Shown one piece after another: positions 44,640 to 52,980 of a stretch of DNA of 64,000 nt. Position numbers and translations under genes: made by a program. The notes under the pieces were generated by a model, which was not told where the DNA came from, made no database searches, and was given only the letters and a program-made list of their open reading frames with translations. This DNA comes from Frateuria sp. Soil773 (GTDB taxonomy: Bacteria; Pseudomonadota; Gammaproteobacteria; Xanthomonadales; Rhodanobacteraceae): assembly GCF_001428405.1 (NCBI RefSeq), contig NZ_LMSL01000041.1:327742-391741 (forward strand), read 5' to 3'. The first letter of the stretch is position 1. Each line of letters starts with the position of its first letter.

Positions 44640-47600
44640 TCAGTAGTCGTAGCGGACGGTGAAGCGGAAGGAACGCGGGTCGGTGTAGCTCAGCTCGCGC
44701 CCGTACAGCGGATTGACCGTGGTGCGGTTGGACGAATAGCGGTAGTTGTACAGGGTCGGCGTCTGGCGATTGAGCACGTTGAACGCATCGACCTGCAGGG
44801 TCAGCTTGTTGTCCATCCAGCCCGGGGTGTAGGCCGCGTTGAGGTTGAGCTGGTAGGTCCACGGCGCCGTGCCGTGCGAACCGCGCGGCGAGAACGCGTA
44901 ATCGGCCGAGGGCGGGATGTAGTTCGCCGAACCCGGCGCCGTGCCGGAGCCGGCCAGGCCGCAGAACCAGTACGTCGAGCTGTTGTACAGGCCCTTGTCC
45001 GCGGTCGGGTAGAAGCTGGTGCAGTTGCGGGGACGGCCCGAGGCGGCGATCAGGGTCGCGCCGAAACGCCATTCCTGATTGAGCTGGTAGTAGCCGAACG
45101 CCTTCAGCTGGTGCTTGCGGTTGTTCGGCAACAGGCCGTTGGAGCCCACCATGAGCTGCTGCAGGTCCCAGTCCTGGGTGCGCGACACGTCGGTCTGGCC
45201 GCCGGTGCCCGTATCCAGGTCGGAGGCGAGCTGGCCTTCCGTGTTGCCGTAGTTGCGCGAGTAGGTGTACTCGACCTTGCCGTACCACTTGTCGGCGAAC
45301 GGATGCTCCACGAACAGGTCGAGCGCGTAGTACTTGCGCTTCAGGTCAGGCAGGCCCAACTGCTCCTTGGTGAAGTGCACCGTGCGCAGGCTGCCGTCGG
45401 GCTGGCGAAGCTCGAAGGTGTTGCCGGTGCCCGGGTTGAAGGTGAGGCACGCGCCGCCGAGCGCCGTCACGCAGGTGTCGTCGATCGCGCTCATCAGCTT
45501 GCGGTAGGTCAGCTTGGCGCCCCAGTTGAAGCTGGCGTCGAGCTGCTGCTCCATGCCCAGGATGTACTCGTCCTGGAAGTGCGAGCGGATGCCCTTGGCC
45601 GCGACCGTGCGGGGATCGGGCGCGTTGCCGCATTCCAGGTTCGAGGAAATGCCGCCGTTCGGGCACAGGTACTGGCTGCCGGGCTTGACCGCGATCGGCG
45701 TGAGGCCGGTCGGTGCGCCCGTGCGCGGATCCACGCCGGTATAGGTGAAGTACTCGTTGGTGATCAGCGAGCCCGACACGCTGCGCACCGCCGCGTTGTT
45801 CGGCACCGCCAGGTGGTAGCGGCCGGCGTTGGCGAACACCTTCAGGCTGGAATCGCCGAACACGTCCCAGGCCACGCCCAGGCGCGGGGCCAGCTGGTGG
45901 CGCTGCTTGATGTAGGCGTCGCCGTTCTTGTTGTAGTTGGTGAACTGCTCGTTGCGCAGGCCCACCGACAGCAGCCAGCGGTCGTTGATCTGCCAGCGGT
46001 CCTCGATGTACTGCGCGGCCTGCTCGGTCTTCACGCCGGCGCGCTGCGTGTTGTAGGCCTTGTAGACGTAGTAGCCCTGGCTGCCGTAGCCGCCGGCGCC
46101 CGCCGGCGAGCCGGTCACGTCGTGGCTGGCGTCCACCGCGTCGTTGGGGTTCTTCTGCCAGGCGTAGACCCAGGCGAAATCGCCGGCATACCGCTTGCCG
46201 GTGTACGACTCGGCCCTCTGCGCGTCATAGCCCACGCGCAGGTCGTGGTCGCCGAGACGGTACTCCACGTCCAGGCGCCAGCCGTGGGTCTTGTCGTTGG
46301 CGCCTTCCAGCAGGTTGGTCGAGGTCAGCGACGTCTGGCAGCTCCTGTAGGCCACGCCCGGCACCTGGGTCTGCGTGGTCGACGAGATGTACGGGCACGA
46401 CGGGTCGTAGCCGGCCATCTTCTCGATGTGCTGGATCTTCTGCGTGCCGTACAGCGCCGAGACCGTCAGGTCGTCGGTGAGATAGCCGGTGTACTTGCCG
46501 ACGTAGAGGTCGCCGCCGTTCTTGGTGTAGACGCCGCCGTTCTGGGTCGAGCCGTGGCTCAGGCTGGCGTAGTCGAAGGCGTAGCGGTCGGACTCGTATT
46601 CGGTCTTGTCGGAGACGCCGGTGAACTCCAGGATGTGGTTGTCGGTGATGTTCCAGTCCAGCTTGCCGGTCCAGCGCGGGATCTTGTAGCTGTAGTCGCT
46701 CCAGCCGATCTTCGCCGCGGTGGCCGACGAGTTGGAGTAGGAGGCCACGCTGGTGCCCTCCTGCTTGTTCATCTCGGCGTCGACGTAGAAGAACAGCTTG
46801 TCCTTGATCAGCGGGCCGCTGACGTAGGCGCCGACGGTGGACTTCCACTGCTGGTTCTTGTTGCGGTACTGGTACAGCGTGCCGTCGGTCGGCGTCTTGT
46901 TGTCGGCGCCGTAGAAGCCCGTGTTCGGGTAGTAGTTGTTGCGCGGGTTGGCGCGCAGCGCCTGCGGTTCCCAGATGGTGTAGACGCCGGCCTTCCACTC
47001 GTTGCCGCCGCGCTTGGTGACGATGTTGATGACGCCGCCGGTGGAGCGGCCGAACTCGGCGCCGTAGCCGCCGGTGAGCACCTGCTGCTGGTCGATCGCA
47101 TCGAACGGCAGGCTGGTGAAGCCGATCGAGGTGAGCGGGTTGGTCACCGCGTAGCCATTGATGAAGTAGGCGTTCTCGGAGGAAGCCGAACCGCCGAAGC
47201 TGGGTGCGTCGTAGCTGGAATTGGCGACCACGCTGGGAGCCAGCAGCGCCGCCGCGGAAACATCGCGCGCGACCGGCAGCTTGGCCAGTTGCTCGGAGGT
47301 GAGCACGGTGCGGGTATCCACCGAGGACACGTCGATCGCCGGCAGCGCGGAACCGACCACCGACACGCCCTCCAGGTTCTTCGCCTCGGCCGCGGTCGCC
47401 GCCGCGCCGCCGAAGGACACCTCGGTGCCGCTGGCGATGTTGACCGTCACGTTGTCGCGGCTGCCGACCTCGGTGCCGTTGTCCTGCAGCGTCACCTTGT
47501 AGCGGCCGGTCGGCAGCGAGGAAAGCCGGTAGCGGCCGCTCGAATCGACCGTCGTGCTGCGGGTCATGCCCGTATCCAGGTTCTGGATCACGACGGTCGC

Positions 47601-47747
47601 ACCGGGCTGGCTCGCCGCCTGGCCGAAGATGCTGCCGGTGATGTTGGACTGCGCCAGCACCCCGGGACTCGCCAAAGCCAACCCCAACGCCAGCGCGAAT
47701 GTCGAACGGCGCAGGCTGCCCCCACCAAGCATGGTCGAAATATGCAT
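44640..47747 (-). CDS. TonB-dependent outer-membrane receptor with carboxypeptidase-regulatory-like domain
   Basis: Outer-membrane transporter of 1035 residues. The ATG at 47747 follows GGGGAG and opens a signal peptide (LRRSTFALALGLALASPGVL). Residues ~35-115 form an Oar-like regulatory beta domain (NITGSIFGQAASQPGATVVI, YRLSSLPTGRYKVTLQDNG). The plug follows (VLTSEQLAKLPVARDVSAAA, INGYAVTNPLTS, GGYGAEFGRSTGGVINIVTK), then a 22-strand-type barrel ending in aromatic residues (FTVRYDY). Such receptors in xanthomonads import siderophores, carbohydrates or peptides; the ligand is not evident. It is isolated from exbBD or transport genes. A clear sigma-70-type promoter lies about 160 bases upstream. 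Confidence 0.93.
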   Translation of the reverse strand: MHISTMLGGGSLRRSTFALALGLALASPGVLAQSNITGSIFGQAASQPGATVVIQNLDTGMTRSTTVDSSGRYRLSSLPTGRYKVTLQDNGTEVGSRDNVTVNIASGTEVSFGGAAATAAEAKNLEGVSVVGSALPAIDVSSVDTRTVLTSEQLAKLPVARDVSAAALLAPSVVANSSYDAPSFGGSASSENAYFINGYAVTNPLTSIGFTSLPFDAIDQQQVLTGGYGAEFGRSTGGVINIVTKRGGNEWKAGVYTIWEPQALRANPRNNYYPNTGFYGADNKTPTDGTLYQYRNKNQQWKSTVGAYVSGPLIKDKLFFYVDAEMNKQEGTSVASYSNSSATAAKIGWSDYSYKIPRWTGKLDWNITDNHILEFTGVSDKTEYESDRYAFDYASLSHGSTQNGGVYTKNGGDLYVGKYTGYLTDDLTVSALYGTQKIQHIEKMAGYDPSCPYISSTTQTQVPGVAYRSCQTSLTSTNLLEGANDKTHGWRLDVEYRLGDHDLRVGYDAQRAESYTGKRYAGDFAWVYAWQKNPNDAVDASHDVTGSPAGAGGYGSQGYYVYKAYNTQRAGVKTEQAAQYIEDRWQINDRWLLSVGLRNEQFTNYNKNGDAYIKQRHQLAPRLGVAWDVFGDSSLKVFANAGRYHLAVPNNAAVRSVSGSLITNEYFTYTGVDPRTGAPTGLTPIAVKPGSQYLCPNGGISSNLECGNAPDPRTVAAKGIRSHFQDEYILGMEQQLDASFNWGAKLTYRKLMSAIDDTCVTALGGACLTFNPGTGNTFELRQPDGSLRTVHFTKEQLGLPDLKRKYYALDLFVEHPFADKWYGKVEYTYSRNYGNTEGQLASDLDTGTGGQTDVSRTQDWDLQQLMVGSNGLLPNNRKHQLKAFGYYQLNQEWRFGATLIAASGRPRNCTSFYPTADKGLYNSSTYWFCGLAGSGTAPGSANYIPPSADYAFSPRGSHGTAPWTYQLNLNAAYTPGWMDNKLTLQVDAFNVLNRQTPTLYNYRYSSNRTTVNPLYGRELSYTDPRSFRFTVRYDY

Positions 47748-47904
47748 TGAAACTCCCCAGAAAATTGATGAATCCGCGAGCGATGAGAACCGGCCCGGCC
47801 AGCCTCGCCCTGACGTTTTTGAAAGCAACAACACCCCGTCCCGGACCGGGGCCCGGGAGACATCCGTTGGATCGGAATGCAGCTTGGGTAGGGCTGCGGC
47901 GATC

Positions 47905-47933
47905 ATCAGATCGCAAAAAAACACGACTGTCAA
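47905..47933 (-). promoter_or_regulatory. Sigma-70-type promoter of the TonB receptor gene
   Basis: On the minus strand TTGACA (47928-47933) is followed after exactly 17 bases by TCTGAT (47905-47910), a consensus -35 and a 4/6 -10. Transcription would start near 47898, leaving a leader of about 150 bases with a G+C-rich hairpin. The surrounding A+T content is high for this genome, which supports promoter function. Confidence 0.7.
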
Positions 47934-47938
47934 CACGG

Positions 47939-47955
47939 ATATTTAACAAAAATAT
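47939..47955. promoter_or_regulatory. A+T-rich inverted repeat upstream of the receptor promoter
   Basis: ATATTT (47939-47944), spacer AACAA and AAATAT (47950-47955) form an inverted repeat directly upstream of the -35 box. It is a candidate activator site or UP-element-like sequence. No regulator gene is adjacent. Confidence 0.35.
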
Positions 47956-48004
47956 CTTTATTTAAATCATACGCTTGTACATGAATAGCCTGCCGAGGCA
48001 GCCT

Positions 48005-48027
48005 TTTCGTCGCAAGATTCGACGAAA
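48005..48027. promoter_or_regulatory. Inverted repeat between the TonB receptor and BON genes
   Basis: TTTCGTCG (48005-48012), 7-base spacer and CGACGAAA (48020-48027) form a perfect 8-base inverted pair. It lies in the divergent region, about 75 bases upstream of the receptor -35 and 155 bases before the BON-protein start. It could be an operator shared by both genes. Confidence 0.35.
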
Positions 48028-48182
48028 TCTTTGGGCTTCATAGGCAGCCGCGCGGCAGGACTCCGCGATGCAACCGGCGCATACACGCCGCGCCCACGGC
48101 GCATTCACCCATGGGCTGCTTCCATGCGAGGCGAGGGCTCCATCCGCGAGCCGCCATTCCCCCAGCCAAGGAGACTGCACAC

Positions 48183-48572
48183 ATGTCTGCCATCCGTCCC
48201 CTGCACAAAGCTCTCGTGACCGCGGCTTTCGCGACCGCGTTCACGGCAGCGCCGTTCGCCCAACTCGCCGCGCAGGACGCCGGCTCGCAGGCACAGACCA
48301 GCAACCGGACCGTGCCCGACAAGGCCGCCGACGCCTGGATCACCACCAAGGTGAAGTCCGAGTTCGCCACCACCAAGCACATCCATGCCACCGATATTTC
48401 GGTGGACACCACCGACGGCATGGTGAAGCTGTCGGGTACGGTGGCGAGCGCACAGGAGAAGATGAAGGCCGAGAAGGTGGCCAGGGCGGTCAAGGGCGTG
48501 AAGAGCGTGGACGCGACCGGCCTCACGGTCAGCGGCGCGGCGAACTCCGACATGCCGCCCTCGGGCAAGTAA
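48183..48572 (+). CDS. Periplasmic BON-domain protein (OsmY-like)
   Basis: Exported protein of 129 residues. The ATG at 48183 follows AAGGAG; the upstream extension to 48111 has no signal character. The signal peptide is LVTAAFATAFTAAPFAQLAA. One BON domain covers ~50-118: ADAWITTKVKSEFATTKHIH, ISVDTTDGMVKLSGTV, then AEKVARAVKGVKSVDATGLT. BON proteins bind membranes or phospholipid and are often induced by osmotic or envelope stress. The gene has its own promoter region and shares a strong hairpin terminator with convergent pilU. Confidence 0.9.
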   Translation: MSAIRPLHKALVTAAFATAFTAAPFAQLAAQDAGSQAQTSNRTVPDKAADAWITTKVKSEFATTKHIHATDISVDTTDGMVKLSGTVASAQEKMKAEKVARAVKGVKSVDATGLTVSGAANSDMPPSGK

Positions 48573-48591
48573 CGGCACCCGGCAAGACCTC

Positions 48592-48633
48592 CGGAAACGA
48601 AACAGGAGCCGCAAGGCTCCTGTTTCGTTTCCG
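48592..48633. terminator. 19-base-stem terminator between BON gene and pilU
   Basis: The left arm 48592-48610 and right arm 48615-48633 are perfectly complementary over 19 bases and closed by the tetraloop GCAA. The stem contains GAAACAGGAGCC and its inverse. It lies 19 bases after the BON stop and 32 bases from the pilU stop, so it can serve both convergent genes. Confidence 0.8.
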
Positions 48634-48665
48634 CGCGTGTTCGTTTCCGCGCTCGGCCGCGACGC

Positions 48666-49832
48666 TCAGCGCTGCAGCAGACCGCCGCCGAAGTTCTGCG
48701 TGTCGCGGGTTTCCTCCAGCTCGACGCCGTCCAGCCCCTGCGACAGCGTGTGCGCGTCGCCGCCCTGGGCCAGCTTGATGCGCAGGCGCACCTCGTTGGA
48801 GCTGTCGGCGTGGCGCAGCGCATCCTCGTAGCTGATCTCGCCGGCGTGGTACAGCTCGACCAGGCTCTGGTCGAAGGTACGCATGCCGAGGTTGGTGGAC
48901 TCCTTCATCACTTCCTTGAGCTTGTGGATCTCGCCCTGGCGGATGTAGTCCTGCACCAGCGGCGTGCCCAGCATCACCTCCACCGCGACCCGGCGCGCCT
49001 TGCCGTCCGGCGTGGGAATGAGCTGCTGCGCGACCACGCCCTTGAGGTTCAGCGACAGGTCCATGAACAGTTGCTGGCGGCGATCCTCGGGGAAGAAATG
49101 CAGGATGCGGTCGATCGCCTGGTTCGCGTTGTTGGCGTGCAGGGTGCACAGGCACAGGTGGCCGGTTTCCGCGAAGTTGATCGCGTACTCCATCGTCTCG
49201 CGCGTGCGCACCTCGCCGATCAGGATCACGTCGGGCGCCTGGCGCAGGGTGTTCTTCAGCGCGTTCTCCCAGCTGTCGGTGTCGATGCCGAGCTCGCGCT
49301 GGGTGATGATGCAGCCCTCGTGCTTGTGCACGTACTCGATCGGGTCCTCGATCGTGATGATGTGGCCGGTGGAATTCTGGTTGCGGTAGCCCACCATCGC
49401 CGCCAGCGAGGTGGATTTGCCCGAGCCGGTGGCGCCCACGAAGATGATGATGCCGCGCTTGGTCATCGAAAGCTGCTTGAGCACCGGCGGCAGCGTGAGC
49501 TCCTCGAAGGTGGGAATCTTCGACTCGATCCGGCGCAGCACCATGCCCACGCAGTTGCGCTGGTAGAAGCACGACACGCGGAAGCGGCCCACGCCCTGGG
49601 CGGAGATCGCGAACTGGCACTCGTGGGTCTTCTCGAACTCCTCGCGCTGCGACGGCGTCATCACGTTGAGCACCATGTCGCGCGCCTGCTGCACGCTGAG
49701 CGGGCTCTGCGTGATCGGCACGATGCGCCCCTGCACCTTCATCGACGGCGCCACGCCCGCGGTGATGAAAAGGTCCGACGCCTTCTTGTGCACCATCAGC
49801 TTGAGGAAGGAGGTGAAATCGAAGTCGCTCAT
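48666..49832 (-). CDS. pilU: Type IV pilus retraction ATPase PilU
   Basis: PilT paralogue of 388 residues that assists pilus retraction. Motifs: Walker A GATGSGKS after IIIFV, Asp box (TGHIITIEDPIEYVHKHEGC), Walker B (VILIGEVRTRETMEYAINFA) and His box (ETGHLCLCTLHANNANQAID). The C-terminal extension beyond ~350 (LRIKLAQGGDAHTLSQGLDG) distinguishes PilU from PilT. It follows pilT on the same strand, separated by a 178-base spacer that is filled with an inverted GGGATTC heptamer array, so coupling to pilT transcription may be altered. Confidence 0.95.
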   Translation of the reverse strand: MSDFDFTSFLKLMVHKKASDLFITAGVAPSMKVQGRIVPITQSPLSVQQARDMVLNVMTPSQREEFEKTHECQFAISAQGVGRFRVSCFYQRNCVGMVLRRIESKIPTFEELTLPPVLKQLSMTKRGIIIFVGATGSGKSTSLAAMVGYRNQNSTGHIITIEDPIEYVHKHEGCIITQRELGIDTDSWENALKNTLRQAPDVILIGEVRTRETMEYAINFAETGHLCLCTLHANNANQAIDRILHFFPEDRRQQLFMDLSLNLKGVVAQQLIPTPDGKARRVAVEVMLGTPLVQDYIRQGEIHKLKEVMKESTNLGMRTFDQSLVELYHAGEISYEDALRHADSSNEVRLRIKLAQGGDAHTLSQGLDGVELEETRDTQNFGGGLLQR

Positions 49833-49845
49833 GGGGTTTGCTCCC

Positions 49846-50005
49846 GGGATTCGAGATTCGGGATTCGGGATTCGTCGAAGCTGCCGATCCGGGCGGGGTC
49901 GAACCGCCGGCCATGGGCCGGTTCACCCGCCGTGCGAACGCCGGAATGGCGAATCGCGGCGCGATGGCGGTTTTCGCCAATCCCGAATCCCGAATCCCGA
50001 ATCCC
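49846..50005. repeat. Inverted GGGATTC heptamer arrays in the pilT-pilU spacer
   Basis: Four tandem heptamers (GGGATTC, GAGATTC, GGGATTC, GGGATTC; 49846-49873) face three perfect and one partial inverted copies (GAATCCC; 49979-50005) across 105 bases. The arrays could pair into a long stem. The same heptamer occurs four times in tandem inside valS (62604-62631). The element nearly fills the space between pilT and pilU. Confidence 0.8.
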
Positions 50006-50010
50006 GACGC

Positions 50011-51048
50011 TCACTTGAAGATGTCCTTGTTCTTGGCGTACCCGATCGCCTGCTGGCGCGTCACCAGGCCGCGCTTGACCAGGTCCTGAAGGTTCTGGTC
50101 GAGGGTCTGCATGCCGTACTGCTGGCCGGTCTGGATCGAGGAGTACATCTGCGCCACCTTGTCCTCGCGGATCAGGTTGCGGATGGCCGGGATGCCGACC
50201 ATGATCTCGTGCGCCGCGATGCGGCCGCCGCCGACCTTCTTCATCAGCGACTGCGAGATCACCGCGCGCAGCGACTCGGACAGCATCGAGCGCACCATCG
50301 GCTTCTCGCCGGCCGGGAACACGTCGATGATGCGGTCCACCGTCTTGGCCGCCGAGCTGGTGTGCAGGGTGCCGAACACCAGGTGGCCGGTTTCCGCCGC
50401 GGTCAGCGCCAGGCGGATCGTCTCCAGGTCGCGCAGCTCGCCCACCAGGATGTAGTCCGGGTCCTCGCGCAGCGCCGAGCGCAGCGCCTCGTTGAAGCCA
50501 TGCGTGTCGCGGTGCACCTCGCGCTGGTTGACCAGGCACTTCTGCGAGGTGTGCACGAACTCGATCGGGTCCTCGATCGTCAGCATGTGGCCGTATTCGT
50601 TCTTGTTGATGTGGTCGACCATCGCCGCCAGCGTGGTCGACTTGCCCGAGCCGGTCGGCCCGGTGACCAGGATCAGGCCCTGCGGCTGCTCGATCAGCTC
50701 CCTGAAGATGCGCGGGCAGCCCAGGTCCTCCAGCGTCAGCACCTCGGACGGAATGGTGCGGAACACCGCGCCGGCGCCGCGGTTCTGGTTGAACGCGTTG
50801 ACGCGGAAGCGCGCCAGGCCGGGGATCTCGAACGAGAAGTCGGTCTCGTAGAACTCCTCGTAGTCGCGGCGCTGCTTGTCCGACATGATGTCGTAGATCA
50901 GCGAATGGACCTGCTTATGCTCCAGCGCCGGGATGTTGATGCGGCGCACGTCGCCGTCCACGCGGATCATCGGTGGCAGGCCGGCGGACAAGTGCAGGTC
51001 CGAGGCCTTGTTCTTCACCGAGAAGGCAAGCAGTTCGGCGATATCCAT
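50011..51048 (-). CDS. pilT: Type IV pilus retraction ATPase PilT
   Basis: Hexameric motor that depolymerises the pilus and powers twitching. 345 residues, the usual length. It starts MDIAELLAFSVKNKASDLHL after GGGGAACG; the open frame continues upstream but has no PilT character. Motifs: Walker A VTGPTGSGKSTTL, Asp box LTIEDPIEFVHTSQKCLVNQ, Walker B DYILVGELRDLETIRLALTA and His box AAETGHLVFGTLHTSSAAKT. The C-terminal AIRNLIREDK (the AIRNLIRE motif needed for retraction) is intact. It is the motor targeted by the Pil-Chp system encoded 13 kb away. It is divergent from proC. Confidence 0.97.
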   Translation of the reverse strand: MDIAELLAFSVKNKASDLHLSAGLPPMIRVDGDVRRINIPALEHKQVHSLIYDIMSDKQRRDYEEFYETDFSFEIPGLARFRVNAFNQNRGAGAVFRTIPSEVLTLEDLGCPRIFRELIEQPQGLILVTGPTGSGKSTTLAAMVDHINKNEYGHMLTIEDPIEFVHTSQKCLVNQREVHRDTHGFNEALRSALREDPDYILVGELRDLETIRLALTAAETGHLVFGTLHTSSAAKTVDRIIDVFPAGEKPMVRSMLSESLRAVISQSLMKKVGGGRIAAHEIMVGIPAIRNLIREDKVAQMYSSIQTGQQYGMQTLDQNLQDLVKRGLVTRQQAIGYAKNKDIFK

Positions 51049-51370
51049 CTGGCGTTCCCCCTCAACCGATCGTCTGGATGGCATAGGCCACGAAGGCATG
51101 GCGGACCGGGTCGTCGCGCGCCGCGTCCCGGCCTGGCGCCGGACGCCGCCGTACAACGGACGAATCCCCTGAATCCCCTTGCAGCGCGCCGATACTACTC
51201 GCGCGACGGCCGGCGCGACCAGTGTTTTCCCGCGGCCGATCGCGAAAGTGCGGACGGGGTCTGCAGACCGCGATGCCGCGCCCCGGAAGGACGCCTCAGC
51301 GGCCGGCGGCGCAACCGGGGCGGCGCTCCGGTAAGGTATCGCTCCCGAGCTTCCGGAATGGACGTACCGC
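51049..51370. other. Divergent spacer between pilT and proC
   Basis: 322 bases without a recognisable gene. In Pseudomonas the YggS-type PLP-homeostasis gene lies here between pilT and proC; nothing resembling it is encoded on either strand. The sequence is G+C-rich. A possible proC start-proximal box GTAAGGTATC is at about 51332. I see no clear promoter for pilT. Confidence 0.55.
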
Positions 51371-52192
51371 ATGACACGACTTGCCTTCATCGGCGGCGGC
51401 AACATGGCTCGCAGCCTGATCGGCGGCCTGCTGAAGACCGGCGTGGCCGCTTCCAGCCTCAGCGTGGCCGAGCCGCTGGCCGAGGCGCGCCAGTCGCTGG
51501 CGCGCGAATTCGGCGTGGCCACCTTCGCCGAAAGCCGGCTCGCCGCCGCCGACGCCGACGTGCTGCTGCTGGCGGTGAAGCCGCAGATCATGCCGACCCT
51601 GCAGGCCGAGCTGCGCGACACGCTGCAGCGCAATCGCCCGCTGCTGATCTCGATCGCCGCCGGCGTGCGGCTGGACCAGCTCGAACGCTGGTTCGGCGCG
51701 CTGCCGATCGTGCGCTGCATGCCGAACACGCCGGCGCTGATCGGCGCCGGCGCCACCGGGCTGTGCGCGAACCAGCGGGTCAGCCCGCCGCAACGCGCGC
51801 AGGCGCAGCACATCCTCGACGCCGCCGGGCTGACCCGCTGGATCGACGACGAGGCGCTGATGGACACCGTCACCGCGCTGTCCGGCTCCGGCCCGGCCTA
51901 TTTCTTCGCGCTGGTCGAGGCGCTGGAGGCGGCCGCCGTGGCGCAGGGCCTGCCGCGCGACACCGCGCGCGCGCTCGCCGCGCAGACCTGCCTGGGCGCC
52001 GGCCGCATGCTGGTCGAGAGCGGCGAGGATCCGGGCGTGCTGCGCCAGCGCGTCACCTCGCCCAACGGCACCACCCAGGCCGCGCTGGAAAGCCTCGCCG
52101 ACGACGGCCTCGCCCGCATCGCCGCCCGCGCCGTCGCCGCCGCCACCCGGCGCGGCGCGGAGCTGGCCGCCCAACTGGACGCGCCCAAGTGA
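51371..52192 (+). CDS. proC: Pyrroline-5-carboxylate reductase
   Basis: Last step of proline synthesis, NAD(P)H-dependent. 273 residues. The Rossmann motif is at the N terminus (LAFIGGGNMARSLIGGLL), followed by DADVLLLAVKPQIM, RCMPNTPALIGAGATGL and the signature ALSGSGPAYFFALVEALEAA. RVTSPNGTTQAALESL closes the active site. The stop overlaps the GTG start of yggT. The ATG at 51371 was chosen over one 13 bases upstream, which is out of frame. Confidence 0.96.
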   Translation: MTRLAFIGGGNMARSLIGGLLKTGVAASSLSVAEPLAEARQSLAREFGVATFAESRLAAADADVLLLAVKPQIMPTLQAELRDTLQRNRPLLISIAAGVRLDQLERWFGALPIVRCMPNTPALIGAGATGLCANQRVSPPQRAQAQHILDAAGLTRWIDDEALMDTVTALSGSGPAYFFALVEALEAAAVAQGLPRDTARALAAQTCLGAGRMLVESGEDPGVLRQRVTSPNGTTQAALESLADDGLARIAARAVAAATRRGAELAAQLDAPK

Positions 52193-52764
52193 GCTACCTG
52201 TTCAATGCCCTCTCCCTGCTGATCGAGCTGGCGTTCGACGCGGTCGCCACGCTGTTCCTGGTGCGCCTGCTGGCCGAAGCCTGCCGCGCGGACTTCCACA
52301 ATCCGCTGAGCCAGTTCGTCTACCGCTACACCAATCCGGTGCTGGCGCCGATCCGCCGGGTGCTGCCGAACTGGCGGCGCATCAACCTGGCCGCGCTGCT
52401 GGTGACGTGGCTGGCGATGCTGCTCAAGCGCCTGCTGCTGGTGGCCCTGCTCGGCGTGGCGCCGCGTCCGCTGGGCCTGCTGTTGCTGTCGCTGGCCGAC
52501 CTGATCGACTTCGTGCTGGTGTTCTACCTGGTCGTGGTGTTCGGCTGGTCGCTGCTGAGCATGTTCGCGGTCGACCGGCGCCAGCCGGTGCTGCGCCTGG
52601 TCGGCGCGATCGTCGAGCCGCTGCTGCGGCCGCTGCGCGGCAAGCTGGTGGCGGGCAATCTCGATTTCTCGCCGATGGTGGTGATGATCGGCCTGCTGCT
52701 GGCGCGCCTGCTGCTCGCGGCACCGCTGTTCGACCTGGGCGCGCGGCTGGCGATGGGCGGCTGA
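52189..52764 (+). CDS. yggT: YggT family membrane protein
   Basis: Integral membrane protein of 191 residues with two YggT repeats. The first runs from ALSLLIELAFDAVATLFLVR and contains NPLSQFVYRYTNPVLAPIRR. The second runs from LIDFVLVFYLVVVFGWSLLS and contains RLVGAIVEPLLRPLRG, then FSPMVVMIGLLLARLLL. The start is GTG 52189, overlapping the proC stop (GTGA). Family members are linked to osmotic tolerance and cell-envelope functions but have no defined biochemical role. The proC-yggT pairing is conserved in gammaproteobacteria. Confidence 0.92.
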   Translation: MSYLFNALSLLIELAFDAVATLFLVRLLAEACRADFHNPLSQFVYRYTNPVLAPIRRVLPNWRRINLAALLVTWLAMLLKRLLLVALLGVAPRPLGLLLLSLADLIDFVLVFYLVVVFGWSLLSMFAVDRRQPVLRLVGAIVEPLLRPLRGKLVAGNLDFSPMVVMIGLLLARLLLAAPLFDLGARLAMGG

Positions 52765-52980
52765 GGGGCATCACCCGCACCGGGCTCCGTCTCTCTTCAC
52801 GACCGGGCTCGCCGGTGGCCGGATGGAGTCCCTTGTGGGCGACTGGATGAAAGTCCCCGTGGGGCGAGGTTTCTACTCGGGCATTTCGGCGACTGGGAGT
52901 CCGCCCCACAGAGTGCCCCCCTAGACCGCAAGGAAGGACAAGGCGAACACGCAAAGACAGCGCGCCAGCGCAAAAAAAGC
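52765..52980. other. Spacer with repeat-like sequence after yggT
   Basis: This 216-base gap separates convergent yggT and the BtuF-like gene. GGCGACTGG occurs twice (near 52838 and 52890), and TTGTGGGCGAC resembles the inverse of the later GTCCGCCCCACA, giving an imperfect inverted structure. The right end (AACACGCAAAGACAGCGC, then an A7 run) resembles other intergenic repeats. No open frame with coding character is present. Confidence 0.4.

Noticed and set aside
49846-50005. Possible CRISPR-like array
   Set aside because: Units are 7 bases, contiguous and partly inverted, without spacers; no cas gene is present.
51049-51370. A remnant of yggS between pilT and proC
   Set aside because: No PLP-binding or YggS-like peptide is readable in any frame.
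50011-51873. PilT with a ~275-residue N-terminal extension
   Set aside because: The extra part is antisense to proC and spacer; PilT begins at MDIAELL with a good ribosome-binding site at 51048.
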